From positions 1,342,501 to 1,406,500 of the forward strand of contig OZ034978.1 of assembly GCA_964030785.1 (NCBI GenBank): 64,000 bases of DNA, given 5' to 3'. Positions 50,134-60,420 of this stretch are shown piece by piece (position 1 is the stretch's first letter; each line of letters opens with the position of its first letter). This DNA is from Siderastrea siderea (taxonomy: Eukaryota > Cnidaria > Anthozoa > Scleractinia > Rhizangiidae). The translations under genes and the position numbers were made by a program. Under the pieces are notes generated by a model, which worked only from the letters and a program-made list of their open reading frames with translations, searched no databases and had not been told where the DNA came from.

Positions 50134-53100
50134 ATGTCGAACAAGAAAGTGCGATCAGGTCATCGTAGCTGGCTGATGAAAGCTCTTGATGGGGCTGACG
50201 AGTGTCTCCTGGGCGAATACACCATCACCAGAAAGACAGAATTGTTGAAATGGAAAGCCAGCATAAAAGAACAGCTTGAAAAGATTCTACCGTTGGATAA
50301 TCTGATTCTGGCCGAGTTAGCAGCGGACGAAAAAGTATCAGAAGAGGAGGTGGCAGAGGAGATCGAACGAAGTGGCCGATTGAAGGCAGACGCAACACAG
50401 AGGTTGGCCGCCATAGAGGAACGACTGAATGAGCAGGCTTCCCCGACTGCAACGCTATTCACACCACATCCCAGTCAAGCGAGTCCAAGTCCAGGCCAGA
50501 GTTTTAACCAACCAGGTAGCCAACAGAAAACAGTACGAGCGAAGCTCCCGAAGCTGGAGGTACGAAAATTTAGCGGAAAAATCGGCGAGTGGCAGGAGTT
50601 CTGGGACTCCTTTGAGAGTGCCATTCACCTCAACGATGGGCTCTCAAACGTAGACAAGTTCTCGTATCTGAGAAGCTTGTTAATGGAACCTGCCAGATCG
50701 GCAATCGGAGGATTTGCGCTGACATCTGCGAACTACGAGTCAGCGATAGAGCTGTTGAAGAAACGTTACGGCAAGAAAATTGCGGTTCAGAGGGCACTTG
50801 TGAACGAACTGTTAAATGCGCGTCCCGTATTTAATGAGGGTGACACACGAAGACTGCGCAGCCTTTATGATTTCGTAGAAACCAAGTATAGAGCGTTACA
50901 AGCGTTAGAAGTAGACGAACGGAACTATTCCGAAATTGTCGTCCCAATGCTGTTGGAAAAAATCCCTGATGCAATTCGGCTGACGATCACAAGGGGAAAG
51001 GACTACTTAGAGTGGACACTAGGAGACATGCTAAAGGAACTTCAGATCGAAGTGGAGCTGAGAGAGGACCACTGTTTGACGCCGCGTCGAGTTGGACCCA
51101 GCGACGGACGAAAAGGTCCTCAAACCACGAGCGCGCTGTTTACCAAGAGAGGGGATGATCGAAGATGCGCGTTCTGCCTTGGAAACCACCCACCGGAGGA
51201 TTGCCAGAAGGTCACGAACATTGATGAACGTAAGAAATTGTTATTTAAGTTTGGTAGATGTTTTAAGTGTATTGACAAGGGCCATCGCGCCCGAGATTGT
51301 ACAGTGACTGTAAAATGTAAGGTATGCAAGGGTTTTCACAACACGTGTTTGTGTGACGCGAAATCGCAATCCTCAGAGGGGGATGGTGGTCAACCAACTG
51401 AAAGTAGCCCAACTAGCATGTTTGTGGGTACGGAGAGTAGAGTCGCCCTTCAGACTGCCCAAGCCTTGATTAAAGGGAGTGCACAGGGAAGGGTGAGAGT
51501 TTTGTTTGACTCAGGGAGTCATAAGTCGTTCGTAACAGCTAAGGCCGCAAGTAATTATGGCTTAGAAATTGTAAGAAACGAGTGGGTAACTATAAATACG
51601 TTCGGGCAGAACGCCAAACAATCGGGATTAAGGGAAGTCGTTCGGTTTGATGTAATGCCTCTAAAGAGCGATCGGGCGCTTAGACTTGAAGCTTATGTTG
51701 TGCCGGAAATATCCAACATAAGCAACGAGCACGTAGAGGTTGTCAAAAACGATTTCCCACACTTGCGCGATCTGTGGTTTTCAGACGTTTGTCAAACTAA
51801 GGAAGAGCTCGTAATAGATTTGTTGATAGGATCGGATTACTTGTGGGAGTTTCAGAAGGGGAGAACAATACGGGGGGAGCCGGAAGAACCCGTAGCAGTA
51901 GAGACTGAGCTTGGATGGGTATTGTCGGGCCCCTTAAAAAGGAAAGCATCAGACAGCAAACAGGAAGTGTCAGTAAATTTTGTATCACAGAATAGTGTAG
52001 CAATTGACAGGGCCAATTTAGAGAGCGCAGTTAGCAAGTTGTGGGATCTAGAGAGTTTAGGAATTAAGGCGAGCGATGAGGTGCACGAATCGTTCGAGAG
52101 TGAGATTGACTTTATTGATGGGAGGTATTCAGTTAAGTTACCTTGGAAACAAGGTCACGACCCCCTTCCCAGTAATTATGAAAATAGTTTTTCACGCATG
52201 AAGGGCCAAATTAAAAGATTAAAAAGGGCACCGGAAGTACTCAAAGAGTACGATTCTATCATCAAAGAGCAATTAAGTTCGGGTGTCATTGAAAAGGTTA
52301 CGGAATTGGAGGGGGCGTGCAAGGTCCATTATTTGCCTCATCAAGCTGTCATTCGGAAAGACGCGGAGACCACAAAATTGAGGATAGTTTACGATGCTTC
52401 ATCAAAGGAAGGTAAGAATGGGATTTCCCTGAATGATTGTCTCCACACCGGGCCATCTTTAAACCCTTTACTTTTTGAAATACTCGTAAGGTTCAGGGAA
52501 AACAGGGTCGCACTCGTCGGGGACATCGAAAAGGCATTTTTGAATGTATCAGTAGATGTAAAGGACCGCGATTGTTTGAGGTTCCTGTGGGTGGATGACG
52601 TACGTGACCGCAGTTCGAGTGTTGTTGTGTATCGGTTTTGTCGAGTTGTTTTTGGTTTGAATGCGTCACCTTTCCTGCTAAATGGAACGATAAGACATCA
52701 TCTAGCAACCTTTGCAGAAGCCGACCCTGAATTTGTTAGGAAAATGGTCGAAAGTTTTTATGTAGACGATCTGGTTTCGGGTGACAGCACAACCGATAAA
52801 GCGTACGATCTGTACAGCAAAGCAAAGGTCAGAATGGCAAATGGGGGGTTCAAACTGCGTAAATGGAAAACCAACGACCCCAAGTTGAAAGAGAGAATAA
52901 ATTCGATCGAGACGACCGTGACAAAACAGGAAATGGTGAAAAGATTGGAAGATGAAGAAACGTACGCAAAGTCAAAATTAGAATCCCAGGGCGGGTCGAA
53001 GGGAGAAAAGGTTTTAGGTGTTGTGTGGAATTGCGAATCAGACACCTTCCACCTTAGCCTTGCGCACATCGCCGCAAAAGCAGAAGGTTTAGAACCCACC

Positions 53101-55518
53101 AAGCGTAATGTTTTGAGCGTGCTAGCCAGCTTGTTTGACCCTTTGGGGCTAATTAGTCCAGTGACGGTTAGCATGAAAATTCTCTTTCAGGAGATTTGTA
53201 GTAGTAAGTTTGATTGGGACGAAACATTGACAGAGGAAATGAAAGGGAAATGGGGTAAATGGGTTGAAGATTTGTTGCTAACGAGGGAAATTAAAACAAG
53301 TAGGTGTTTGTATGAGGCGAGAAAAGAATGTGTGACAGAGTGTTATTTGCATGGGTTTGGGGATGCGAGCAAGAAAGCGTACTGTGCCATGGTTTACTTT
53401 GTGTACCGTACAAATGATGGACAGACACACGCGAGATTAGTTGCCAGTAAGACGAGAGTTGCCCCCTTAAAAGAGCTCTCCATTCCACGGCTGGAGTTGA
53501 TGTCAGCGAGAATACTGGCACAACTGATGAACACGGTACGTAGCGCGTTACAGTCACAGCTGAAATTAAATGGTGTGAGATTTTGGTTGGACAGCAAAAC
53601 AGCGCTCAGCTGGATCCAGAACAAGGGTGAATGGAAGCAGTTCGTACGACACAGAGTAAACGAAATTCTCAGGCTGACAAACAAGGAGGAATGGGCGTAC
53701 TGTTCAACTGTCGAGAATCCAGCAGATCTTGGTTCGAGAGGAGCGTTGGCATCACAACTGAAAGAAGACGAACTTTGGTGGCGTGGACCGCAATGGTTGA
53801 CAGGACGGGTAGAAGACTGGCCCGTCACAGCTGAGGTCTTTCAAACTCCCGAGAGTGTGTCCGAGGAGAAGAAGTCGACGTCGGCGTTGTTAGTTGAAAT
53901 GAAGGCAGAAACCGGCGTCACGGCAGTTGTAAACGTCAATGATTACAGCAAACTACACAGGCTAGTGTGCGTGACCGCTTGGATTAGACGGTTTGTAAAT
54001 AATTTGAACGCGGGTTTGGAGCGAACGGAAAACACAAAGCGGGCAGGTAGGTTGGAAGTGAGTGAGTTAAATGAAGCTGAGATTGCATTAATCAAGTCGG
54101 CCCAAGATGAATTGAAAAAGCAAGGCAACTTCAAACAACTGGTAAGTGAACTCGGCGTTGTAGAGCAAGGGGGGATTTTGAGATGCGTGGGTAGGCTAGT
54201 CAATTCCGATTTAGAGTTCGATGCCAGAAGACCCTTCCTTCTACCTAGAAAGCACCATTTGACTAAGTTGATTATACGAGATTGTCACGAAAAGGTACAC
54301 CACAGTGGTGTGAGGGCTACATTAGCCGAATTGCGATCGAAGTTCTGGGTGCCAAGGGGCAGGCAAGAAGTGAAAGGGGCCCTGAGCGAGTGTGTTACTT
54401 GTAAGAAACTAAAGGGAAAGCCGTACAGCTCCCCACCTACCGCTGCGCTGCCCGAGTTTAGAGTCAAGGAAGCCCCACCATTTTCGAGAGTAGGTGTCGA
54501 TTTTGCTGGACCTCTCTACGTAAAAAGTAAAACGGGAGAAATGGAGAAAGTGTATATCGCGTTGTTCTCGTGTTGCGTGACTAGAGCAGTCCGTTTAGAA
54601 TTAGTAGAAGACTTGTCTGCCGCAGCGTTTAGACGTTGTTTCAGAAGATTCACTGCGAGAAATTGAACGCCCTCTCTTATTGTGTCTGACAACGCGAAAA
54701 CATTTCAAGCGACTGAGAAGGCTTTAAATGAGCTATTCAATCATCCAGAAGTCCGAACGGATTTGGAGCATATGAGGGTAGAGTGGAGGTTCAACTTAGA
54801 AAGGGCACCCTGGTGGGGGGGATTTTTTGAGAGAATGGTTGCGAGTGTGAAAGATTGTTTGCGAAAGACGCTAGGAAATGCCAGGTTGTCATATGAGGAG
54901 TTACTAACAGTGCTCGCGGAGGTAGAATGCACGCTAAATGCGAGGCCGTTGACCTACGAATACAATGAAGTAGACCAGCAAGTGTTAACGCCTTCTCATT
55001 TGATCTATGGGCGAAGAATCAAAACACTTCCAGACGAGATCGTAGAACCAGATGATGTGGTGAGTGAAGCGCAATGCTCCGCAAGGTTTAAATACCTAAG
55101 TACCCGATTAAGTCACTTTTGGAACCGGTGGCGAAGGGAGTATTTAGCAAATTTGAGAGAATTTCATAGGTGTAACACACGTAATCAGGATAGAATAGTA
55201 GAAGTGGGAGATGTAGTTGTAGTTTTCGAGGAAGAAAAGAAAAGAGGGGAATGGAAAACGGGAGTAGTAGAGAGTCTAGTGAAAGGGAAAGACGGAGTTG
55301 TTAGAGGAGCTAGGGTAAGGATAGTTACAAAAGGGAAACCGATCCACCTATCCAGGCCAGTGCAAAAGTTATACCCCTTAGAAATTAGGAGTAAGGGGGA
55401 GGGATTACCACGCGCAGATAGCTCTGTACAAGCTGATGAAAATCCCACAAGGACTGTTCCGCGCAGAAATGCAGCGCTCGATTCCCGATGGAAATCGCGC
55501 CTTATGCTTGACTCGTAG
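50134..55518 (+). pseudogene. BEL/Pao gag-pol polyprotein with one premature stop
   Basis: Starts at ATG 50134 just after the primer-binding site. Residue positions: 1-320 gag, including LPKLEVRKFSGKIGEWQEFW from about 136 (DUF1759 type); about 345-400 Cys/His knuckles (CAFCLGNHPPEDC, CFKCIDKGHRARDC); about 457 aspartic protease (VLFDSGSHKSFV); about 750-900 reverse transcriptase (RIVYDASSKEG, VGDIEKAFLN, FYVDDLVSG at about 874); about 1073 RNase H (HGFGDASKKAYCA); about 1383 integrase zinc finger (H..H....C..C) and about 1453 integrase core (VGVDFAGPLY). A TGA at 54664-54666 interrupts the core between its first and second Asp (second in SDNAKTF). The same frame continues to 55518 with the Glu region (WWGGFFERMV) and a C-terminal domain (HFWNRWRREYLANLREFH). 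All other catalytic motifs are intact. The element makes DNA copies of itself and integrates them. Confidence 0.95.
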
Positions 55519-55525
55519 GCGAGTC

Positions 55526-55538
55526 AAGGGGGGGAGAG
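55526..55538 (+). promoter_or_regulatory. Polypurine tract of BEL/Pao element
   Basis: AAGGGGGGGAGAG ends directly at the 3' LTR and would prime plus-strand DNA synthesis. It is preceded by a perfect hairpin, GACTCG-TAGG-CGAGTC (55510-55525), which includes the gag-pol stop codon. Confidence 0.88.
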
Positions 55539-56055
55539 TGTTGTGACAAGATTTAGTATTATTTTTCGTGGTTTTGTTAGTTTCAGTTCAAACACGTTTT
55601 GAGTAATTTTACTGCCTTTGCGAGCAGAAATTCGCATTGGGTGTTATAAGTACTTCCTGTAACAAGTTAGAGATATGTCTCCGTTTGTAGTTATTAACCA
55701 TTAGTGGTTTTAAAAAGATTGTAATCAAATTATGTTCGGTAATTATCAATAGATATTGTAGCCCACGCTAAGGAAATTAGTATAATGCATAAGCGTTACC
55801 GCAAAGAAACAATAGTGAGTTTATGCCAACTTAGGTTTGCGGCCGGACTTACGTAGCTAAGGCGTTTACGTCCGATGACTATTAAACTAGTGAGCATTGT
55901 AATGTTAAGTTAGAACGGTTAGAACGATTAGAGTGAACAGAACGAATGTACGAATGAAGTCCAATAAAGTCAAGAAAACGATAGATACAGTCCTGAGTGT
56001 TTGTTGAACCAGCCGAGCGGAGATAATCCTTAACGCAGTGGAAGATTCCGCAAAA
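55539..56055 (+). repeat. 3' LTR of BEL/Pao element
   Basis: 517 bp, same borders as the 5' LTR, two substitutions between them. Confidence 0.95.
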
Positions 56056-56060
56056 CCAAC

Positions 56061-57244
56061 ACAGCGTAATACAATAGAATTGCGTAACAGGTTCACTTGT
56101 CTATAATATTGGACGTAACGTTGTAGGATTGCCTTTCATTCAACATTTATTGGCAAAGAAAGGTTTTTTGTCATCTTGTTGAAAATTTTAACACTTTTTC
56201 ATGTACTTATAGTGTTTGCTGTGACGATGGTAATTCTTGTTCCGCCAAAATAAGAGGTAATCAATTCGTCCAACACAAGAAAAACACGACGTTTCCGTGT
56301 TACGACATTACTACATAAATTTAACCTGTCTGCCGGAACACGAGTCGATCGGTACACGCAACTACTTATTAGTCGTCCAATATCATATCTGTTAACACGT
56401 TACACTGTTTTGATGCTAAGATGTTACGATATTATGACGCTGAGAATTAGATGTTATGATGTTACGCTGTGACAATGTTGCTCTTACGATGTTATGCTCT
56501 TAATGATGTTACGCTGTTGCAATGTTAGGATGTTAAGATGATATTACGATATTACGCTGTTACTGGAGCGTAATTCATTGCTTCCTGATTTTTATCTGGT
56601 TTCTTTGTTCTTTGTTGCACTGCAGATAACAACGAAAATTAAAAATCACGGAGGAATGCTTTGCACATTACTTTGAATATATTAGCATTTGCTTGCCAAA
56701 TGTGAATATGTAACGCAAGCTGTACCGTCGGTTCATACGTCCTCTTTAACGTTAAAAGTGTTCCAGTGAATCAATGTTAACAATAAACTCATAAATCAAG
56801 ACGTTTTGGCGTACACTTGATCTACTCAGGGGCTTCAGCGGGGGATTTTATTATGGATTTTTTTGTTTAAGGACTCCCGCCTAACTGTTGCTTTTATTCA
56901 AGGTCTTCTACAGTTAGGATTTTGTTATGTTACGTAATAGCTGACTTTTTACTTTAACACCTAAATTTTTATTGTGATGGTTGCCCTTCGGCTGACAAAT
57001 CAGGCAATACTTTTTATGAAGACCTCTGACTAGTTATTTGTAATGTTTTGTAACCTTTGTGTGTTCATTTCATTAGCACTTTTTGTAAATCCTTTGAACA
57101 TTATGTAATGTTATGTAATCTTTGGCTGACAAATTATGTATTATTGTTTACTTTCTGTGACCTTTGACAATTTACTTGTAATGTTTTGTAATTGTAACCT
57201 TCATTAGCACTATTTCATTAGCACTTTTTGTAAATCCATTCATG
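56061..57244. repeat. Degenerate tandem repeats right of the BEL element
   Basis: 56390-56580 holds degenerate GATGTTACG(C/A)TGTTA-type units; 56960-57240 holds repeats of GTAATGTTTTGTAACCTTTG with CATTAGCACTTTTTGTAAAT. No gene. Confidence 0.7.
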
Positions 57245-57450
57245 ATTACGTGACCTTAAGACTTCGCAATCTATCACTCTTTGTACACATATATATATAT
57301 GATCTTGTAACCGACCTACACTGTAGCTTTACCAAGTATTGTCCAATGTCAACCATACACTGAAGAAGCCCAAAGGGCGAAACATTTGTATTAAACATGG
57401 ACCTGTGAGCAGTTTGCAGTTGACTTCCTTTTTCATTCAACTTATCTAAT
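57245..57450 (+). mobile_element. Penelope-type terminal fragment with hammerhead-like core
   Basis: The plus strand has CTGAAGA (57360-57366), a hairpin A-GCCC-AAA-GGGC and GAAA (57379-57382), then ACA-TT-TGT as a short third helix. Family-typical wording (GAAGAAGCCCAAAGGGCGAA) for Penelope ends. No coding sequence attached. Confidence 0.65.
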
Positions 57451-57543
57451 TCTTGGAGTCAAGGCATCGTGTATCCGTTTGGATCCCACTCACAAGCGGC
57501 ATTTTTGCATTTTTCGTTGGTGACACAGTAATTCTTCATTCAA

Positions 57544-57544
<1 letters not shown>

Positions 57545-57629
<85 letters not shown>

Positions 57630-57630
57630 C
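57545..57630. repeat. AT dinucleotide microsatellite
   Basis: About 85 bp of (AT)n with two breaks. Long Ile/Tyr ORFs over it are artefacts. Confidence 0.95.
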
Positions 57631-57659
57631 TTCTTGAACTTGAATAGAATAAATTTGTA

Positions 57660-57835
57660 GAGCACTCAACTCTTAGAGGAGCAGTTATAATAATGATCAA
57701 AAGTAGCAAGATTTCAATTCATCGTTTTATTGCGACAACGCTGTTTCGTGTGTGGTCGTCCTTTGATCACACGAAACAGCGTTGTCGCAATAAAACGAAT
57801 TGAAATCTTGCTACTTTTGATCATTATCTATATAT
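57660..57835. repeat. Inverted repeat made of two Penelope terminal halves
   Basis: GATCAAAAGTAGCAAGATTT and CGACAACGCTGTTTCGTGTG on the left are mirrored by CACACGAAACAGCGTTGTCG and AAATCTTGCTACTTTTGATC on the right, around a centre TGGTCGTCCTTTGATCA. Each half contains GAAACA and one strand of the GTGTGGTC hairpin found in the 58480-58548 ribozyme-like fold, but CTGATGA is missing. Confidence 0.8.
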
Positions 57836-57909
57836 ATATATATATATATATAATTCAGGTGATTTTCACCAGTGAAGCCAAGAGAGTGCTCTACCGTAAA
57901 GGAGCTGAT

Positions 57910-57972
57910 AAGGCCTACAAGCCCTACAAGCCTACAAGACTACAAGCCTACAAGCCTACAAGCCTACAAGCC
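57910..57972. repeat. 8-bp tandem repeat (CCTACAAG)
   Basis: About seven copies of CCTACAAG with small variants (CCCTACAAG, ACTACAAG). Confidence 0.9.
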
Positions 57973-58060
57973 TTCCGGTCAGCTCCTGTGAAAACGCTAA
58001 AATTTGTCGGGAGGCCTGTGAGCCATAAAGCCTTAAGTTCGGCTGCGTTGTTGCGTGGTC

Positions 58061-58280
58061 GTCCTGATGGTGTAGTGGTTAACACATCGGCACTAGAAAG
58101 TCGAGGACGCGGGTTCAAATCTCGTTCAGGACAATTTTTAGGGTTTCCACTTTGTGTTACATTACACTTACATTCCTTTTATATGTATATACACACATCA
58201 TCGGTACTAGAAAGTAAAGGACGCCGGTTCAAATCCCGTCCAGAACAATTTTTCGGGTTTTCACTTTGTGTTTGTTTATT
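58061..58280 (+). mobile_element. tRNA-like unit, partially duplicated (SINE-like)
   Basis: 58061-58133 folds as a tRNA: 7-bp acceptor GTCCTGA / TCAGGAC, D-stem GTGT / ACAC, T-arm GCGGG-TTCAAAT-CTCGT. The anticodon arm TCGGC / GTCGA leaves an 8-base loop (ACTAGAAA) rather than 7, so it is probably not a working tRNA. A second, 5'-truncated copy (from CATCGGTACTAGAAAGT) follows at 58196-58252, and both are followed by CAATTTTT(A/C)GGGTTT(C/T)CAC, so the unit includes a non-tRNA tail, as in a SINE. Confidence 0.7.
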
Positions 58281-58479
58281 TATTTCTTTGACTGGTTTAA
58301 GTTCATTTGTGTTACTTCTCTTTTCTCGTCCATGTGGTTTCAAGGCTGTTCGGAGTCGTAAAACCTCGGCTTCGGTGTTGTTCCAGTAAAAACGAGCAAA
58401 TCTTCAGCAGCCAGGTATATACATACATACATATATATATATCTATAATAAACTGGTTCAAGACTTCAGAGGTAGTGCA

Positions 58480-58548
58480 TCGTTTTATTACTACAGCACT
58501 GTTTCGCATGGCCAAAAGGTGACCACACTCATCAGGTAATATCAACGA
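58480..58548 (-). ncRNA. Hammerhead-ribozyme-like fold, complete (Penelope end)
   Basis: Hand-folded on the minus strand. Helix I ATTAC / GTAAT (58540-58536 with 58491-58487) plus an outer TCGTT / AACGA. Box CTGATGA 58535-58529. Helix II GTGTGGTC / GGCCATGC (8 pairs with wobbles). Box GAAA 58505-58502. Helix III ACAG-TG-CTGT with A next to it as the cleavage base (58492). All invariant core bases of the hammerhead are present. It lies 3' of a Penelope endonuclease remnant on the same strand; hammerheads in Penelope ends are known in other animals. Confidence 0.75.
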
Positions 58549-58659
58549 TTGACCGTTAAATTACAATAACTGGCAAAAAAAGAAACCTGGTTGCTATGAG
58601 ATATAAAAACAGCGTTATTTTATCATATAAATAATGTGATTGTCATTCATAGTTTGAGA

Positions 58660-58950
58660 GATTGTGTTACTTTATCACAAAGTTCTTGAGGAGGTATCTG
58701 TTTCTGTGGGGGCATGGACTTGCCAACTCATTTCGCTTGTTTAGACTGCTTAGATACTTTTTACAGATGATTATGTATTTTTCAAAAAGACATATAAATT
58801 ACATTTCTTAGTAAATATGTTGTTGTAAGGTTTGCATTGTTTGATGATTTTCCACTTTAGGTTGAAAGGCTTGTTGTTGTCTTTGAGTGTCCATATGTGC
58901 TTTGATAATTCAGTCTCATGTCTCTGAAGTCTTGAACCAGTTTATTATAA
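58660..58950 (-). pseudogene. Penelope-like endonuclease C-terminal fragment
   Basis: The minus strand reads ETELSKHIWTLKDNNKPFNL, then KWKIIKQCKPYNN, KKCNLYVFLKK and ends NRYLLKNFVIK stop. This matches the Penelope C-terminal block (LSK.IW.LKD.N..F...W.I.....Y....K.C.LC) also found at 61020-61275. The reverse transcriptase and YIG part are missing. Confidence 0.8.
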
Positions 58951-58959
58951 TTGTCAATG

Positions 58960-59156
58960 CTCCTCTAAGAGTTGAGCGCTCTCTGAAATACATTCAAACC
59001 AAGTTCAAGAATATATATATATATATGGTCAAATCCTTGACCAAAAGTAGGTGCTTGCTGGAGGATCACTAGGGCGACCGTGATGGTCAAAACGTTGAGC
59101 GCTGATTAAACCAACAACGCTATCTTGGAGTTGGACTCTTGACCGTAACATTTCAG
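58960..59156. mobile_element. Penelope-type terminal debris
   Basis: Contains an inverted copy (GCTCCTCTAAGAGTTGAGCG) of sequence at 57663-57684, a short (AT)n at 59011-59025, and a GACCGTGATGGTCAAAACGT segment of Penelope-end style with an incomplete core. Confidence 0.5.
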
Positions 59157-59163
59157 TTTATAT

Positions 59164-59212
<49 letters not shown>
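59157..59212. repeat. AT dinucleotide microsatellite
   Basis: About 50 bp of (AT)n with one break, next to a Penelope end. Confidence 0.95.
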
Positions 59213-59213
<1 letters not shown>

Positions 59214-59299
59214 TGTCACAAGCATCTCCTTCTCCCGTCCTCATAGAAAACAATATAAATTAATCACAAATGACGACGAAACACCGCAAATTCCTTTTA

Positions 59300-59340
59300 C
59301 ACCTATATTTCAACCACATTCAGTGATCTTCTTCAGGGTG
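59300..59340 (-). ncRNA. Hammerhead-ribozyme-like fold, minimal helix III
   Basis: Minus strand: helix I CACC / GGTG (59340-59337 with 59303-59300), box CTGAAGA (59336-59330), helix II GATCAC / GTGGTT after an unpaired A, box GAAA (59311-59308), helix III only ATAT self-pairing, cleavage base A at 59304. Position 7 of the first box tolerates any base. Such short helix III forms are known in Penelope-associated hammerheads, which may act as dimers. Confidence 0.65.
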
Positions 59341-60048
59341 ACTAATAAACCGTTAACGTGTTACACTTTTAAATTGTTGAATTGCCAAGGTAACGCGTGT
59401 GCATGAATACAACTGTGACTGAACTAACTGCTGTTTTGAAACTGTAACAGAAAATTCTTACGTTATAGTCTGCAATTCAACGCTATGAGTTACGTAACCG
59501 GCGTGATTATAACAATACTAAAACGAGGATAAGTGACGCTAACATTCAAAAATAAAAACAATATAGTACAACGATTATATAACGAAAAAAGGAAAACTAA
59601 ACAATACTAACAATTAAACGTAATTACAAGGTGTAGATATAGGTACAACACTAAATAAATGAACGATACAAGGCAAAATATAACAAAAGACCGGAAATAT
59701 GCTACTATAAAAATCAATAAAAAAAGATGACATAAGACTAAAAACTAAAAACTACTAATTCAAAAAAGATGACATTTGCAATGCGGCAAAAGAAAGAGCA
59801 GTCAAAAGGAAAGCAACCTACGTTTACGCAAACATGGATCATAACAAAATCCCAAATCGAGGCCTTTGGAGCCCCAAAGGGCCAATAGACAACAAAATCC
59901 CTGGGAGGCCCTTAAACAATAATGACCGTAATAAGTTCCCCGGACAGGGCCTTTGAGTATACCTTAAACACCTAAGAGGCTGACAAAATCCAAGGAAAGG
60001 GCCTTTGAACGGCCATATATCGCGAACAAAGAATCGCAAAAAAGAAAA
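59341..60048 (-). mobile_element. Penelope 3' untranslated part, probably same element as 60049-60375
   Basis: Lies between the endonuclease stop and the hammerhead-like end. GGCCTTTGGAGCCCC / GGGCCTTTGA-type GC-rich words recur at 59860-60010. No gene. Confidence 0.5.
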
Positions 60049-60420
60049 TTAATTATAACAAATTCTATTCCTAGAATGAAATTCTTTTCTTTTATTTAAA
60101 CCATGGGGTGCCAAAGAGAACAGCTGAGCACTCCAATAAGCCTCCTTTGTAATTAAAAGCCTGTCGATCTCATCCGAGTTGTTTGGGGCCTGCACCTGAT
60201 CAATACATTGAAACGAAAAATCATCTAAAATGTGTGAAGTTTTGTTGAAATGCACTGCTACTTCACAAGTTGTTTTGTTTGTGAGCATAGCAGACTTGTG
60301 ATTACGAAACCTAATTCGAAAATCAGTGGTTGTAGATCCTATGTATTGCAAAAGACATTTCTTGCAAGAAACCAAATAAATTACATTTTTAGAATCACAA
60401 GAAAGTCTTGAATGAATGGT
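60049..60420 (-). pseudogene. Penelope-like GIY-YIG endonuclease fragment
   Basis: The minus strand reads SKNVIYLVSCKKCLLQYIGS then TTDFRIRFRNHKSAM, the GIY-YIG signature with its CxxC, and continues VAVHFNKTSHILDDFSFQ and KEAYWSAQLFSLAPHGLNKR, the usual downstream block. It ends at a stop near 60050. The preceding linker (GCFKCERNRCDLCRNF) is present only on the opposite strand (60421-60590), so the copy is broken by an inversion. Confidence 0.88.

Larger units (their letters stand above)
49583..56055 (+). mobile_element. BEL/Pao LTR retrotransposon, nearly complete and young
   Basis: Two 517-bp LTRs, a primer-binding site, one gag-pol gene and a polypurine tract in the right order; 6,473 bp. 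CCAAC flanks both ends (49578-49582 and 56056-56060), the 5-bp target duplication typical of BEL/Pao. LTRs differ at two positions by direct reading, so the insertion is recent. One in-frame stop interrupts pol. Its position in the presumed 5' intron of the laminin gene, opposite to it in orientation, is inferred. Confidence 0.96.

Noticed and set aside
49583..56055. BEL/Pao element as an endogenous retrovirus
   Set aside because: No envelope-like ORF follows pol; the C-terminal region is the normal BEL integrase tail and the LTR follows directly.
57453..57647. ORFs rich in IYIYIYI (also at 60676-60980)
   Set aside because: Translation of AT dinucleotide runs.
59066..59100. Another hammerhead core near GACCGTGATGGTCAAAACG
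   Set aside because: The first box lacks the CTGANGA consensus and the second is AAAA rather than GAAA, so the core is broken.
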